Assembly: GCA_018064855.1 (NCBI GenBank)
Contig: JAGHUM010000021.1
Location: 1-63,709 of the forward strand
Source of the DNA: Candidatus Physcocola equi
GTDB taxonomy: Bacteria > Bacteroidota > Bacteroidia > Bacteroidales > Paludibacteraceae
Length of the DNA stretch: 63,709 bases
Reading direction: 5' to 3'
Of this stretch, positions 48,698 to 57,795 are shown piece by piece. The position numbers and the translations under genes were made by a program. Below the pieces are notes generated by a model. The model searched no databases. It worked only from the letters and a program-made list of their open reading frames with translations, and was not told the DNA's origin. The number at the start of each line of letters is the position of its first letter. Within the stretch, counting starts at the first letter, position 1.

Positions 48698-50347
48698 TTA
48701 TTTTGCGTCTTTGTTCATGTCTGCTATGATTTTGGCAATCTCAGCGGCTTTTTTCTTTGCTTCTTCTATCACGGCTTTGAATTCAGCAGTCTGTCGTATC
48801 GATTCAAAATCTTCGTCGTTCTCTGCACGCATGTAATCTGGACCTTCTTTCTCAAAGAACAGTCGCAGGTTTTCAACCGATTTGCTCTTTTCGCCCATGA
48901 TGTTGTACAAGCAGGCGATGTCGAAGTAGTTATCAAAATCGTTATTGGTGTTGATTTTCGCCTGGAGGGAGTCGATACACTGTCTCACTTTTTCATATTT
49001 TCCCAAATGCGCGTTGGCGTAGCCGTAAAGACTGTTGGCGGCTGAGGTGTCTTTTTCAAGATATTCTTCAAAGTGTTTTTTCGCAAGTTCTTTGTTGCCT
49101 GCTCTCAAGAAGGTAGATGCCCGTGCGTACAATGGGAACAGATTTTCCCCATCTCCAAGTATGTACGATTTTTGGAACCATTTTGCGGCATTGTCATATT
49201 CCTTTATACTGCGGTAGGCTATGCCCATCACAGTGTAACTTCTCACTTTGTGGGGCGCTCGGCTGAGCATGGTGTCTGCCGCTGCTTTTGCTTTTTTCGC
49301 ATTGTCTTTTTCATAGCAGAGGATCATTGTTCTTGTGTCCAGCAGGGCTGAGTTGGATGAATCAATCTCCAATCCTTTCATACAGGTTTTCAAGGCTTCA
49401 TTGTTTTGGCCCAGTCTGCTTAGAACCTGAGCTTTCTGATTGTATATGTAAGGATTGTCTTCAATAATCAGCGCTTCATTGAGCGATTTTAAGCCCTCTA
49501 TGTATTTATGCTCGTAGTTGCTGCATATTCCGTCTGCGTATGGCCAAATCACATCTTTCGGATGCTCTTTTTTCTTGGCTTCCAATGCAGGATGCATATA
49601 CGACAATTCCTCTGGGGTCAACTTCCCCATTTCGGTGTCTATTTGGTCCCATCCGTCCGTCTCTATGGCATTGGCAAATTCTTCTGCCATCTTCGCATAG
49701 TCCTTTTTTTGCTTATAGCAAAGACCAAGGCCTGTTCTTGCAGAATAATAGGTTGAATCGGTGTCAAGTTCAACGGTTTTCTTGAATTTTTCTATGGCTT
49801 GGTCGTATTGTTTCTGCGCATACAGCACAAAGCCATAGTGGCGATAGCCTAATGCGTTTTTCTTGTCGATGCTGATCACTTTTTTCAGGTCTGCCTCTGC
49901 TCCTTTGTAGTTGTCTTGCATGTAATATATCCATGCTCTCTGGTTAAGGAAGTCGGTCTCCTTGGGCTGCAGGGCGATGGCTTTGTTGATTTCTTTCACC
50001 ATTTTGGTGGTGTCTTCCATGACCTCATACAGATACGAACGCCAGAAGTGGAGATAGGCGCGGTCTTCTTTGTTGGAAGCCGGCAGGAATTTCTCTGCCA
50101 AGTAGTAGCATTTGAATGCGAGCGGGTAGTTGCTGTTCTCGTTGCTGTGCGAGAATATGCGTCCCAGATAGAGGTAGTCAAAACCATTTTGAGGATCTTC
50201 CTGCAGGTCTTGTTTGAAGTATTTTTGGGCCTCTTCTTCATCTCCGTTTCTCAAAGCATCTATACCTTTCCCCAGGTAGTGGCCTGCTTGGGCGGAAAGG
50301 AAGGTGGCACCAAACAAAATACAGAGTGTGTTTTTTAGTAAATTCAT
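48698..50347 (-). CDS. Exported TPR repeat protein
   Basis: 549 residues with signal peptide (MNLLKNTLCILFGATFLSAQ) and at least eleven TPR motifs (GNEEEAQKYFKQDLQEDPQN-like units; for example YVLYAQKQYDQAIEKFKKTV is a close variant). No catalytic domain is seen. It resembles the TPR part of its downstream neighbour, suggesting an old duplication. Probably a periplasmic scaffold that works with the other products of the operon. Confidence 0.8.
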   Translation of the reverse strand: MNLLKNTLCILFGATFLSAQAGHYLGKGIDALRNGDEEEAQKYFKQDLQEDPQNGFDYLYLGRIFSHSNENSNYPLAFKCYYLAEKFLPASNKEDRAYLHFWRSYLYEVMEDTTKMVKEINKAIALQPKETDFLNQRAWIYYMQDNYKGAEADLKKVISIDKKNALGYRHYGFVLYAQKQYDQAIEKFKKTVELDTDSTYYSARTGLGLCYKQKKDYAKMAEEFANAIETDGWDQIDTEMGKLTPEELSYMHPALEAKKKEHPKDVIWPYADGICSNYEHKYIEGLKSLNEALIIEDNPYIYNQKAQVLSRLGQNNEALKTCMKGLEIDSSNSALLDTRTMILCYEKDNAKKAKAAADTMLSRAPHKVRSYTVMGIAYRSIKEYDNAAKWFQKSYILGDGENLFPLYARASTFLRAGNKELAKKHFEEYLEKDTSAANSLYGYANAHLGKYEKVRQCIDSLQAKINTNNDFDNYFDIACLYNIMGEKSKSVENLRLFFEKEGPDYMRAENDEDFESIRQTAEFKAVIEEAKKKAAEIAKIIADMNKDAK

Positions 50348-50382
50348 ATTTTTCGTGTTATCTGAATTTTATTTTATTGTTG

Positions 50383-52146
50383 TTATCTGAATCCAATATG
50401 CGGACGATTTGAGGTGTTGCCTCCGTTGTCGTTTTTGTTTTCAATCATGTCGCGGTAACTTTCAAAGGCTTTGAGGATGTCTTCGCTCATTGAAGGTTTT
50501 TTCTTCTTTATGGTCTCTTCCAGCAGGCTTTGGGTGATTTCCGAGTCGGTTTCCGATGCGGCAAGGGCTGCGTCGTTCACCACAAAGGCGATGTCGTTGA
50601 TGATGTAGTTGTGGGTCATGTCGGCAAGTTGGTCCAGATTGATGTCTTGTGCTACCGGACGTTCGTTCAACTGTGTCTCAAACAAGGATCTTCTCGAATC
50701 TTTGTCCGGCATCGGAATGTAGATCATCTGTTCCAGCAACTCTGGTTTTCTGACGGTGAAGTCGAGCAAGTCGGGACGGCTGGTGACAGCTACCACGAAA
50801 ATCTTGTTGGACGCACATTCTCTCAGCAGTTCAAGGAATTCGTTGCCTGCCTCTATGGCGTAGGTGTATTGGGTGTCTTGGTTGCTGAACAGTTGTTCCA
50901 ACTCATCGAAACAGATGGTGACAGGTGCCAGTTTTTGAGCCTGTTTGAGCAGGGAGGCAATCACATTGTGCTGCCCCTGCATGTAGAACCGGAGCACGTC
51001 GCTTGCTTTTACGTAAATGTAGCGGTAGCCTGCTTCTTCTGAAATGCGTTGCGCCCAAATGGTCTTTCCGCATCCTGGAGGTCCGTAAAGCAGAATCCCG
51101 TTTGGAATGGAGAGTTTGTATTTTTGTGCTTTTTCAGGGTCTTTCAGCAGATTGATGACTTTCTTGGTGAGAAGTGTTTTCACTTCTTCCATGCCGGCGA
51201 TGTCGGCAAATCCATTGCCTCTCTGCTCTTCGTCTTCCAGTTCTGGCGATTCGCTTTCTTCTGTTGTGAGTGCGTCTTCATTCTCTTCTGATGCCATGCC
51301 GCCTTCTAGAGCTTGAATGAATTCTTCCGCGCTTTGAAAACGCTGCTCAGGGTCGCAAGCCAGGGCTTTGCGCAAAAGCTGTGCGAAAAGTTCGTCCATG
51401 CCTGCCACTTGCACTGGCGGTAATTTTACGGGCTGTTCCCTCACGCGCTGCAGGGCTGTGAGTTGGAAGGCTGCGTCAAACAAACTCATGTCGAAATAGT
51501 AAGGCAACTGATTGTAGATGAGTTTGTAAAGCATCACTCCGACCGAGTAGAGGTCGCTTTGCACGCTGAACACGCCATTCAGTCGCTCTGGTGCGAGGTA
51601 GAAGAGGTTGTCTTCGTTCATCAACTGACGTGCCACTCCTTGTGAGAGGAAACGTGAGTTCCCAAAATCGATCAGTTTTATGACTCCTTCTGCGTTGATG
51701 AGGACGTTTTGAAGGGTGATCTCGTTGTGGATGACGGGAATTTTTTGGCTGTGGAGGTATTTTAAGCCTTCCAGCACTTCGCAGATGATGTCTTTTGCCA
51801 CGTCGAGCTCGATGGCGCCGTTGCTGGCGACATAATCGTGAAGTGTGGCGGATGCCTCAAACTGATTGACGAGGTAAACGTATTTCTGCCCGTTGAGAAT
51901 GACTTCTCCGTCGGTGATGTAGGCACAAAGGTTGGGGTGGCTCAGTCCACGGCACACCTCAATCTCTATGTTGTTCCCGTTTTCGTCTATCTGGTTTGGC
52001 TGCATTTTTGCGAGGCTCATCAGTTTCAGGAAACATGGTGCCCCATTTTTATCGACAACCTGATAACTTTCTGCATAGGTGCCTTTCTTGATGAGGTCGG
52101 CAACTACGAATTCCGCAATTTGGTCTCCTTGATTAAGCAAGCTCAT
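50383..52146 (-). CDS. Kinase-like domain fused to AAA+ ATPase
   Basis: About 587 residues from MSLLNQGDQIAEFVVADL; an ATG 37 codons upstream lies in A/T-rich leader. The N-terminal ~280 residues are a Ser/Thr-kinase fold: Lys in PCFLKLMSLAK (~40), a catalytic loop VIHNEITLQNVLI (~139-151) and DFG in IKLIDFGNSRFL (~158). The usual HRD is HNE, so the catalytic base Asp is Glu. The linker is acidic. The AAA+ part has Walker A LLYGPPGCGKTIW (~353-365), Walker B VTICFDELEQLF and an FtsH/CDC48-like DLLDFTVRKPELLEQMIYIP. No membrane segment. First gene of the operon; signalling or remodelling with the TPR proteins is inferred. Confidence 0.88.
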   Translation of the reverse strand: MSLLNQGDQIAEFVVADLIKKGTYAESYQVVDKNGAPCFLKLMSLAKMQPNQIDENGNNIEIEVCRGLSHPNLCAYITDGEVILNGQKYVYLVNQFEASATLHDYVASNGAIELDVAKDIICEVLEGLKYLHSQKIPVIHNEITLQNVLINAEGVIKLIDFGNSRFLSQGVARQLMNEDNLFYLAPERLNGVFSVQSDLYSVGVMLYKLIYNQLPYYFDMSLFDAAFQLTALQRVREQPVKLPPVQVAGMDELFAQLLRKALACDPEQRFQSAEEFIQALEGGMASEENEDALTTEESESPELEDEEQRGNGFADIAGMEEVKTLLTKKVINLLKDPEKAQKYKLSIPNGILLYGPPGCGKTIWAQRISEEAGYRYIYVKASDVLRFYMQGQHNVIASLLKQAQKLAPVTICFDELEQLFSNQDTQYTYAIEAGNEFLELLRECASNKIFVVAVTSRPDLLDFTVRKPELLEQMIYIPMPDKDSRRSLFETQLNERPVAQDINLDQLADMTHNYIINDIAFVVNDAALAASETDSEITQSLLEETIKKKKPSMSEDILKAFESYRDMIENKNDNGGNTSNRPHIGFR

Positions 52147-52695
52147 ATATCTCTTCTTCGTTTTACTTCCAAAAATTATGTCTCTATAAGTATTTCTATA
52201 AACTATTCCAATTGATTTGATATTTGGTGAATTTATAGAGGCCACATAGATTGACAAAGATACAAAAAATATGATGCTATTCCTTTTTTTCGGAGGAAAA
52301 AATCATCGTTTTTTTCTAACCTTTTATTTAGTGTATGATTGGGAGCTCTTTGAAGTTTCTGATGGCATGGACAAATCTTTCATGGCAGATTTGTTATGGT
52401 GATATATTTTTTATTTCTGTTTGTAAACCAAAATATTAATCCGTTTTTTGTGCTTGTGTTACTTCTTTTTTTCAGGTATGGAATGACCGGATTTTCCAAG
52501 TGGTGAAAAGTTGGAAAAAATGTGGCAACATATTATTTCATATTGTTTGATTGGATTTTACAAAACCGCAGTTTGAAATAGTTCTACTTTTGCACTGTCG
52601 AAACTGAGACAGCGCGGATGTTCAGTCTAAGTTGCTTATCCGCATCAATTTTTTATTTTTTTTCTGAAAACTACATTTATTTAACAAGTAATGCC
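52147..52695. other. Divergent intergenic region, 549 bases
   Basis: No gene is visible. The part upstream of the kinase-AAA gene is A/T-rich. On the plus strand TACTTTTG (52585-52592) is a Bacteroidetes -7 box for the xylanase, so its leader would be about 97 bases. Within the leader GCGGAT (52614-52619) and ATCCGC (52638-52643) can pair, followed by T-rich sequence; this could be an attenuator-like hairpin. Confidence 0.55.
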
Positions 52696-54795
52696 ATGAA
52701 TAAAACTTTACTCACAACTATGGCTCTTGCTTTGAGCTTTGCTGGTACGGCAACTGCTCAGATGGCAAAAAACGTCAAAGGCAAGTTCCTCGGTAACATC
52801 ACTACTTCTTACAACTGGGCTGAATACTGCGACCCGCAGGAATGCAGCAACAGTTACGTTTATTCTGATTATTGGAACCAGGTGACTTGTGAAAACGCCA
52901 CAAAATGGGGTTCTGTTCACTCTGGATGGGGAAAATTCAACTGGTCTAATGCCGACAGAACATATAACTATTGCAAACAAAAAGGTATCATCTTTAAGTT
53001 CCACGCTCTCATCTGGGGTAGCCAATATCCTGGATGGATCAAAAATTTGAGCGTTGCCGATACTAAAAAGGCGATCATCGAATGGTTCGACGAAGTGAAA
53101 AAACACTATCCAGACCTCCAGATTATCGACGTGGTCAATGAGGCTATCTACGCTGGTGGCAACTACCACTCTCCTTACAAGGAAACAAAAATCATTGAAG
53201 CGTTGGGCTCTTTGGCAGAGGATCGTTTGGGTAAGAAATTTAACTGTACTACCAATGGTTATCCTAATGCTGATTCTTACCAATGGTTGGCTGAAGCCTT
53301 CCGTTTGGCGCGCGAACGTTGGCCAAATGCTGTGCTGATCTACAATGACTACAACACTTTCCAGTGGCAGAGAAATGAGTTCATCGCTCTCGTAAATGGT
53401 ATCAAGGCTTGTGGCGCCCCTATCGACGCTGCTGGTAACCAGGCTCACGACTTGAACGATATGAGCGGCAATAACTTCAAAAACGCTTTGGAAGAAATCC
53501 ACAACAAGACTAAACTTCCTCAGTATATCACTGAATACGACATTTGTAAAAACGACGACAATACTCAGCTCACTCGCTACAAAGAGCAGTTCCCTATCAT
53601 GTGGGAAGCCGACTATGTGGCTGGTGTTACACTCTGGGGATGGGTGTTCGGTAAGACTTGGGTGAGCGATAATGGTGTCGGTGGTGCGTCTGGTATCATC
53701 AGAAACTGCAGCAAACGTCCTGCTTTCACTTGGTTGGAAAGTTATATGAAGACTTCTGCCGCTCAAAATGTTAAGTCTCCTATTACTGTCGGTGGCAGTT
53801 CTACAGCGCCAAGCGTATCGGCTAAGTTGTCTTTGTCTCAGACCGCTATCTCTGTCGGCGAAACTGTGACTATCTCTTGCACCGCTGACGTGAAGAATGA
53901 CGAACTCACTCACTTCGACATCTATGCTGATAATGACCTCCTCGTTAATAAGTATGTCGCTCCTTATGAATGGACTTTCACTCCTGAAAAGGTGGGCACT
54001 TACACCATCAAGATTATCGCTTATGGCAAGTCTGGAGAAACTGACCAAAAGACTGCTGTTTTGACTGTATGCGAAGAAAGAGCTCCTTATTCGGGCAAGG
54101 CAATCGCTATCCCTGGCACAATTGAAGCGGAAGACTTCGACCTCGGATGCGCAGGCATCTCTTTCTTCGACAGCGACACTGCCAACCAAGGTGGTGAATA
54201 CAGAAAAACCGCTGTCGATATCGTTACAGGTAACAATGGTTATGCTATCGGTTACACAGCACAAGGTGAATGGACTGAATACACCGTCAACGTGAAGTGC
54301 GCTGGTGAATACGATGTGATTGCTACAGTTGCTTCTGGTAGCGACAACTCTGCTGTGACTGTTGAAGCAATGAGCAATGGACAGTCTTATGCCTCTACCG
54401 ACGATTTGAGAGTGCCTAATGGTGGCGATTGGGATACTTATACCACAGTTGAAGGCAGAATCCATCTTGAAGAAGGTGAACAGATTGTTCGTTTCTTTAT
54501 CGGCGGCTCTTATGTAAACATAGATAAGGTCACTTTTGAAAACAAAGAATGCACTACAGGTTTTGAGGTGGTTAACAACGATAACATCGTGGTTTATCCT
54601 AATCCTGCAACTAATCACATCAGTGTGAAGGGCGCTCCTGAAAATGTATCGCTCAAGTTGTATGATACAACCAGCAGATTGGTTGCTTCTTCTGAATCTT
54701 CTGAAATCGATATTCCTGAATCATTCGAAGGGGTTTATTTCCTCAAGATTTTTGGTCAGAATAATGTAGTTGTGAGAAAGGTTGTTATCAAGTAA
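52696..54795 (+). CDS. Secreted GH10 endo-1,4-beta-xylanase with CBM6 and T9SS tail
   Basis: 699 residues from MNKTLLTTMALALSFAGTAT, a signal peptide. GH10 domain (~25-360): KWGSVHSGWGKFNWSNAD, FKFHALIWGSQYPGW, acid/base Glu149 in IDVVNEAIYAGG, nucleophile Glu280 in QYITEYDICK, then GVTLWGWVFGKTW. Next an Ig-like domain (VGETVTISCTADVKNDELTH), a CBM6-like module (PGTIEAEDFDLGCAGISFFD, then QGEWTEYTVNVKCAGEYDVI) and a T9SS type A signal (VVYPNPATNHISV, then FEGVYFLKIFGQNNVV). It cleaves xylan backbones outside the cell, attached to or released from the surface. It has its own promoter and terminator. Confidence 0.95.
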   Translation: MNKTLLTTMALALSFAGTATAQMAKNVKGKFLGNITTSYNWAEYCDPQECSNSYVYSDYWNQVTCENATKWGSVHSGWGKFNWSNADRTYNYCKQKGIIFKFHALIWGSQYPGWIKNLSVADTKKAIIEWFDEVKKHYPDLQIIDVVNEAIYAGGNYHSPYKETKIIEALGSLAEDRLGKKFNCTTNGYPNADSYQWLAEAFRLARERWPNAVLIYNDYNTFQWQRNEFIALVNGIKACGAPIDAAGNQAHDLNDMSGNNFKNALEEIHNKTKLPQYITEYDICKNDDNTQLTRYKEQFPIMWEADYVAGVTLWGWVFGKTWVSDNGVGGASGIIRNCSKRPAFTWLESYMKTSAAQNVKSPITVGGSSTAPSVSAKLSLSQTAISVGETVTISCTADVKNDELTHFDIYADNDLLVNKYVAPYEWTFTPEKVGTYTIKIIAYGKSGETDQKTAVLTVCEERAPYSGKAIAIPGTIEAEDFDLGCAGISFFDSDTANQGGEYRKTAVDIVTGNNGYAIGYTAQGEWTEYTVNVKCAGEYDVIATVASGSDNSAVTVEAMSNGQSYASTDDLRVPNGGDWDTYTTVEGRIHLEEGEQIVRFFIGGSYVNIDKVTFENKECTTGFEVVNNDNIVVYPNPATNHISVKGAPENVSLKLYDTTSRLVASSESSEIDIPESFEGVYFLKIFGQNNVVVRKVVIK

Positions 54796-54816
54796 ATATA
54801 AGCAACCTATATAATG

Positions 54817-54849
54817 AAAAGAACAGGCCTGTGATGGGTCTGTTCTTTT
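54817..54849 (+). terminator. Terminator of the xylanase gene
   Basis: AAAAGAACAG pairs with CTGTTCTTTT around a 13-base loop, 21 bases after the stop codon. Confidence 0.85.
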
Positions 54850-54932
54850 CTTATATTAGGTTGGCAATAATTATGGTGTGAATACTAAAAAATGCTAAGG
54901 GATTTTAATCTTTTTTTCCCATCTTTTTTTTG

Positions 54933-54940
54933 TAACTTTG
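54933..54940 (+). promoter_or_regulatory. Bacteroidetes -7 box before lipoprotein gene
   Basis: TAACTTTG matches TAnnTTTG 33 bases before the ATG at 54974. Confidence 0.65.
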
Positions 54941-54973
54941 CACGCAATTTGTGAACAAATATTAAGAACAAAA

Positions 54974-55840
54974 ATGAAAGCTTTTTTTAAGTTATTCGTT
55001 GCTGCTATGGCGATTAGCGCAACATTTGTCATGCCTTCATGCTCTAAAGATGAAGCAGAAGATGCAAAAGAAAATGGCAAGACCGAAGAACAGGTCGAGA
55101 TGGGAAGTTATAAACTCTCATTTGAGGATTTGGATGTTGAACAATGGCCAGATACCGAATCAGATGTCCAGAAACGATATGAGGCATATCAGAAGAAGGT
55201 TACCGAAGCTCTTAATCTGGATTTGAGCAAGAAATACAAATGGAGTGAAATTGAGGCGGATAAAGAACGATTGCAGAGTGTGTTCGATTCGTTGGATGAC
55301 TTCGAGTATAAGGTTGAGTCTTGCTTGAACTATTTTCATCATTATTATGGTACTACCCTCAAGGCGATGAAGACCAATTCGGAATATGCCGATATCGACT
55401 TCGGTGCGAAAAAACTCGTTTGCACACGCAATATCCCTGCCGACGTTCTCAGCCAGGTCGTTATTACGATGAAGTCTAACGAGGCTTCAGTGCCTTCGTC
55501 AAAGGAGTATTGCACGAACTTGAGAAATCAGTTTACCAATGCCCTCAAAGAATTCTTCTCTGCTGAATATGGAGTGAAAGAAAGCACGAGAAATGAATTG
55601 GTGTATTCCAACCTGGCAAACTTCAAAGACAACTCTGATGACTTCTATAATAGCATTCTGAGTGCTTGTAAGACTGTGGATATTCCGACATTGGCAGGGA
55701 ACATCAAGGAAGATGCACAGAATGTTCTCCCTGTGAATGGTTACATCTTTCAAATTGACGTCATAGCATACAATCCATGGGCTCCTGCTCCAACAAGATC
55801 CGATAAGGTGATATTTACATATACCGTTAAGATTCAATAA
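54974..55840 (+). CDS. Hypothetical lipoprotein
   Basis: 288 residues from MKAFFKLFVAAMAISATFVM. A lipobox (MPSC, followed by SKDEAED) marks a lipoprotein, with an acidic stretch after the Cys that is typical of Bacteroidetes surface lipoproteins. The rest is helix-rich with no recognised family (SDVQKRYEAYQKKVTEALNL, LQSVFDSLDDFEYKVESCLN). A strong terminator follows. Function unknown. Confidence 0.75.
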   Translation: MKAFFKLFVAAMAISATFVMPSCSKDEAEDAKENGKTEEQVEMGSYKLSFEDLDVEQWPDTESDVQKRYEAYQKKVTEALNLDLSKKYKWSEIEADKERLQSVFDSLDDFEYKVESCLNYFHHYYGTTLKAMKTNSEYADIDFGAKKLVCTRNIPADVLSQVVITMKSNEASVPSSKEYCTNLRNQFTNALKEFFSAEYGVKESTRNELVYSNLANFKDNSDDFYNSILSACKTVDIPTLAGNIKEDAQNVLPVNGYIFQIDVIAYNPWAPAPTRSDKVIFTYTVKIQ

Positions 55841-55899
55841 TATCTGTATCTGTCACCATCCAATACCTCAAGATGGATGTTTACAGATTAATTATAAAA

Positions 55900-55941
55900 C
55901 AAACCTCCCCAAGTGCGCAGGTGCACATTTGGGGAGGTTTG
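55900..55941. terminator. Strong terminator hairpin
   Basis: CAAACCTCCCCAA at 55900-55912 pairs perfectly with TTGGGGAGGTTTG at 55929-55941. It ends the lipoprotein transcript. Confidence 0.8.
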
Positions 55942-56057
55942 TAAGTGTACAATAAGGATTTTTCCCTGATGGGATATTACGACCATACCGTAAGCATCCC
56001 ACTTGATTTTGAAGAATGGCATGTTCTCAGATATTTGGATAGAACTGCCATCGGACG

Positions 56058-56100
56058 GTAAGCGTCCAAATTGATAAATTTTATCAGTTTGGACGCTTAC
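56058..56100. terminator. Long perfect inverted repeat
   Basis: GTAAGCGTCCAAA at 56058-56070 pairs with TTTGGACGCTTAC at 56088-56100, and the 17-base loop has an inner stem. It ends 4 bases before the stop of the membrane protein gene on the minus strand. Upstream, 55969-56061 holds a 30-codon frame (MGYYDHTVSIPLDFEEWHVL) that may be a gene remnant. Confidence 0.6.
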
Positions 56101-56103
56101 TAT

Positions 56104-56547
56104 TTAGTCCGGATTTATTGATGACATCAACAGCAATAAGAAAAACACAGATGGTATGGTCAGATAACAGGCGAAACAACCTGTTATGAGCGTGAATTTG
56201 AAAACACTTTTCTCTCTAAACAATAAATATGTCATAAGTATTGCAACCCCGATGATTGTGATTCCCATCACAAAAACCGTTAGAATTAGAAATGCGTCTG
56301 CTACAACGCAGAAGAAAAGAGCACAAATACCGAGAAACTGAAAAAATGAATCTGATTTCTCAATATAACAACACAAAGCTACTGTGGGAATCAAGGGCAA
56401 TAACAGTCCAGCAAACGCAGAACCCACTATCGTCATTCCCGATTGGAACAATAGGACACAACACAGAATGCCAATAAGCAGATGGCACACGACGGGAATT
56501 CTGTGCTTTTTTATTATTGATGAGTAACAGCCTAAAGGAAGCATCAA
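56104..56547 (-). CDS. Small integral membrane protein
   Basis: 147 residues with four hydrophobic segments (for example VVCHLLIGILCCVLLFQSG, LLLPLIPTVALCCYIEK, FLGICALFFCVVADAFLIL). No known family is apparent. Isolated gene between a hairpin and the T9SS type B gene. Expression signals are not obvious. Confidence 0.55.
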   Translation of the reverse strand: MMLPLGCYSSIIKKHRIPVVCHLLIGILCCVLLFQSGMTIVGSAFAGLLLPLIPTVALCCYIEKSDSFFQFLGICALFFCVVADAFLILTVFVMGITIIGVAILMTYLLFREKSVFKFTLITGCFACYLTIPSVFFLLLLMSSINPD

Positions 56548-56691
56548 ATCTATTGTAAACGTCTAATTTATTAATTATATCTGCAAATATAGCCTAAAAA
56601 CGCTATAAAACAATAGTATCAGCACGGCTCTTTCATTTACTTCCTTTATCCACATCTCACATCTCGCCGCTCATAGCTTACCGCTCACATC

Positions 56692-57720
56692 TCACTTGTC
56701 TCTCATCAGTGTGATGTGTCCGGTATAAGGCTTATATCGGTCCCACATCATCACTTTGTACCAATAGTCGCCACTGGCGAGGGGCTTACCTTTGTAGGTG
56801 CCATCCCATGGCGCTTGGTCGTAATAGTACTCAATTATCTTTTTGCCGGTTCGGTCGTAGATGCTGATTTTGGCATCCGGACAACTCTTTTCCAGGTTTT
56901 CAATTTTGAATACATCGTTCACTCCGTCTCCGTTGGGCGTGAGAACTGTTGGAAATTTGATTTGGGGAAGTTGGGGACGGATGATGGTGTCTGATGCACA
57001 ACCCATTTCGTCTTTCACGTAATAGTGCTGTGCAGAGTTGGCGTCTGAAACGACTTGTGCATCGGAACTGAAGTCGTTCCCGTTGGTGGAGTATTGCAAA
57101 CTTCCAACGCCCCCGATGCCGGATATCATCACCAGTTGATCGTTTTGCTTGATGACGCTGTCGATGCGTGGCGGCTCGCTGGTGCTGACTTCCATCTCAA
57201 CAGTCACGTCAGGACAGGCGCCGTCGCTGACTTCCGCCTCATAGATGGTGGATGTTTGCGGGTTGACTACAAAATCGTTTCCTGTCCCCACTGGGTTGTG
57301 GCCTTCTTTGGTGAACCATTTTATGGATTCGGCTTGCTCGCTCACGTTTACATGCAATACAGCCGGTGAACCCGGACAAACAATAGTGTCAATTGCAGGG
57401 GTGACGTCGGTCATTGGGTTGATGACAGGAATGGTTATGGAGAACTCCTGCTCGCATCCTTCTATCTTGAAATGATAAGTAGTGGTTTCTTCTGGGGACA
57501 ATGAAATGTTTCGATCTTCTCCGACCAATGAACTGCTGGGTTCCCAAATAATCTTGGATGTGCTGGGGTCCACACTTTCAAAGGTGACAGCACGTTTCAT
57601 CCCTTTGCAATGTTTGACCGGCCATTTGCAGACGTAGCCGCAGCCTGATGCCATGGGTATGCTGAACGCAGAAAGGGCAATGAAGACAATACCCTTCAGT
57701 GTGGAAAATGTTTTTTTCAT
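56692..57720 (-). CDS. Exported protein with T9SS type B sorting domain
   Basis: 342 residues. Signal peptide MKKTFSTLKGIVFIALSAFS. Middle part has two Ig-like repeats (TTYHFKIEGCEQEFSITIPV; VCPGSPAVLHVNVSEQAESI). The C-terminal ~85 residues are a gliding-motility/CHU_C type B domain: FPTVLTPNGDGVNDVFKIEN, ISIYDRTGKKIIEYYYDQAP, WDGTYKGKPLASGDYWYKVM. It should be exported by the type IX system and may bind at the surface. Isolated gene. Confidence 0.85.
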   Translation of the reverse strand: MKKTFSTLKGIVFIALSAFSIPMASGCGYVCKWPVKHCKGMKRAVTFESVDPSTSKIIWEPSSSLVGEDRNISLSPEETTTYHFKIEGCEQEFSITIPVINPMTDVTPAIDTIVCPGSPAVLHVNVSEQAESIKWFTKEGHNPVGTGNDFVVNPQTSTIYEAEVSDGACPDVTVEMEVSTSEPPRIDSVIKQNDQLVMISGIGGVGSLQYSTNGNDFSSDAQVVSDANSAQHYYVKDEMGCASDTIIRPQLPQIKFPTVLTPNGDGVNDVFKIENLEKSCPDAKISIYDRTGKKIIEYYYDQAPWDGTYKGKPLASGDYWYKVMMWDRYKPYTGHITLMRDK

Positions 57721-57795
57721 AAACTTAGAAGCACTTTAGAAATCAACTGAAAACATAGAATGGCACAAAGATAATAATATATGATGTCCTTTTGC

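Noticed and set aside
52708..54618. 636-codon open frame antisense to the xylanase
   Set aside because: The sense strand encodes a clear GH10 enzyme; the antisense frame is an effect of codon usage with no recognisable domain.
55969..56061. 30-codon plus-strand frame (MGYYDHTVSIPLDFEEWHVL...)
   Set aside because: Too short, no family, and its end overlaps an inverted repeat; possibly a remnant.
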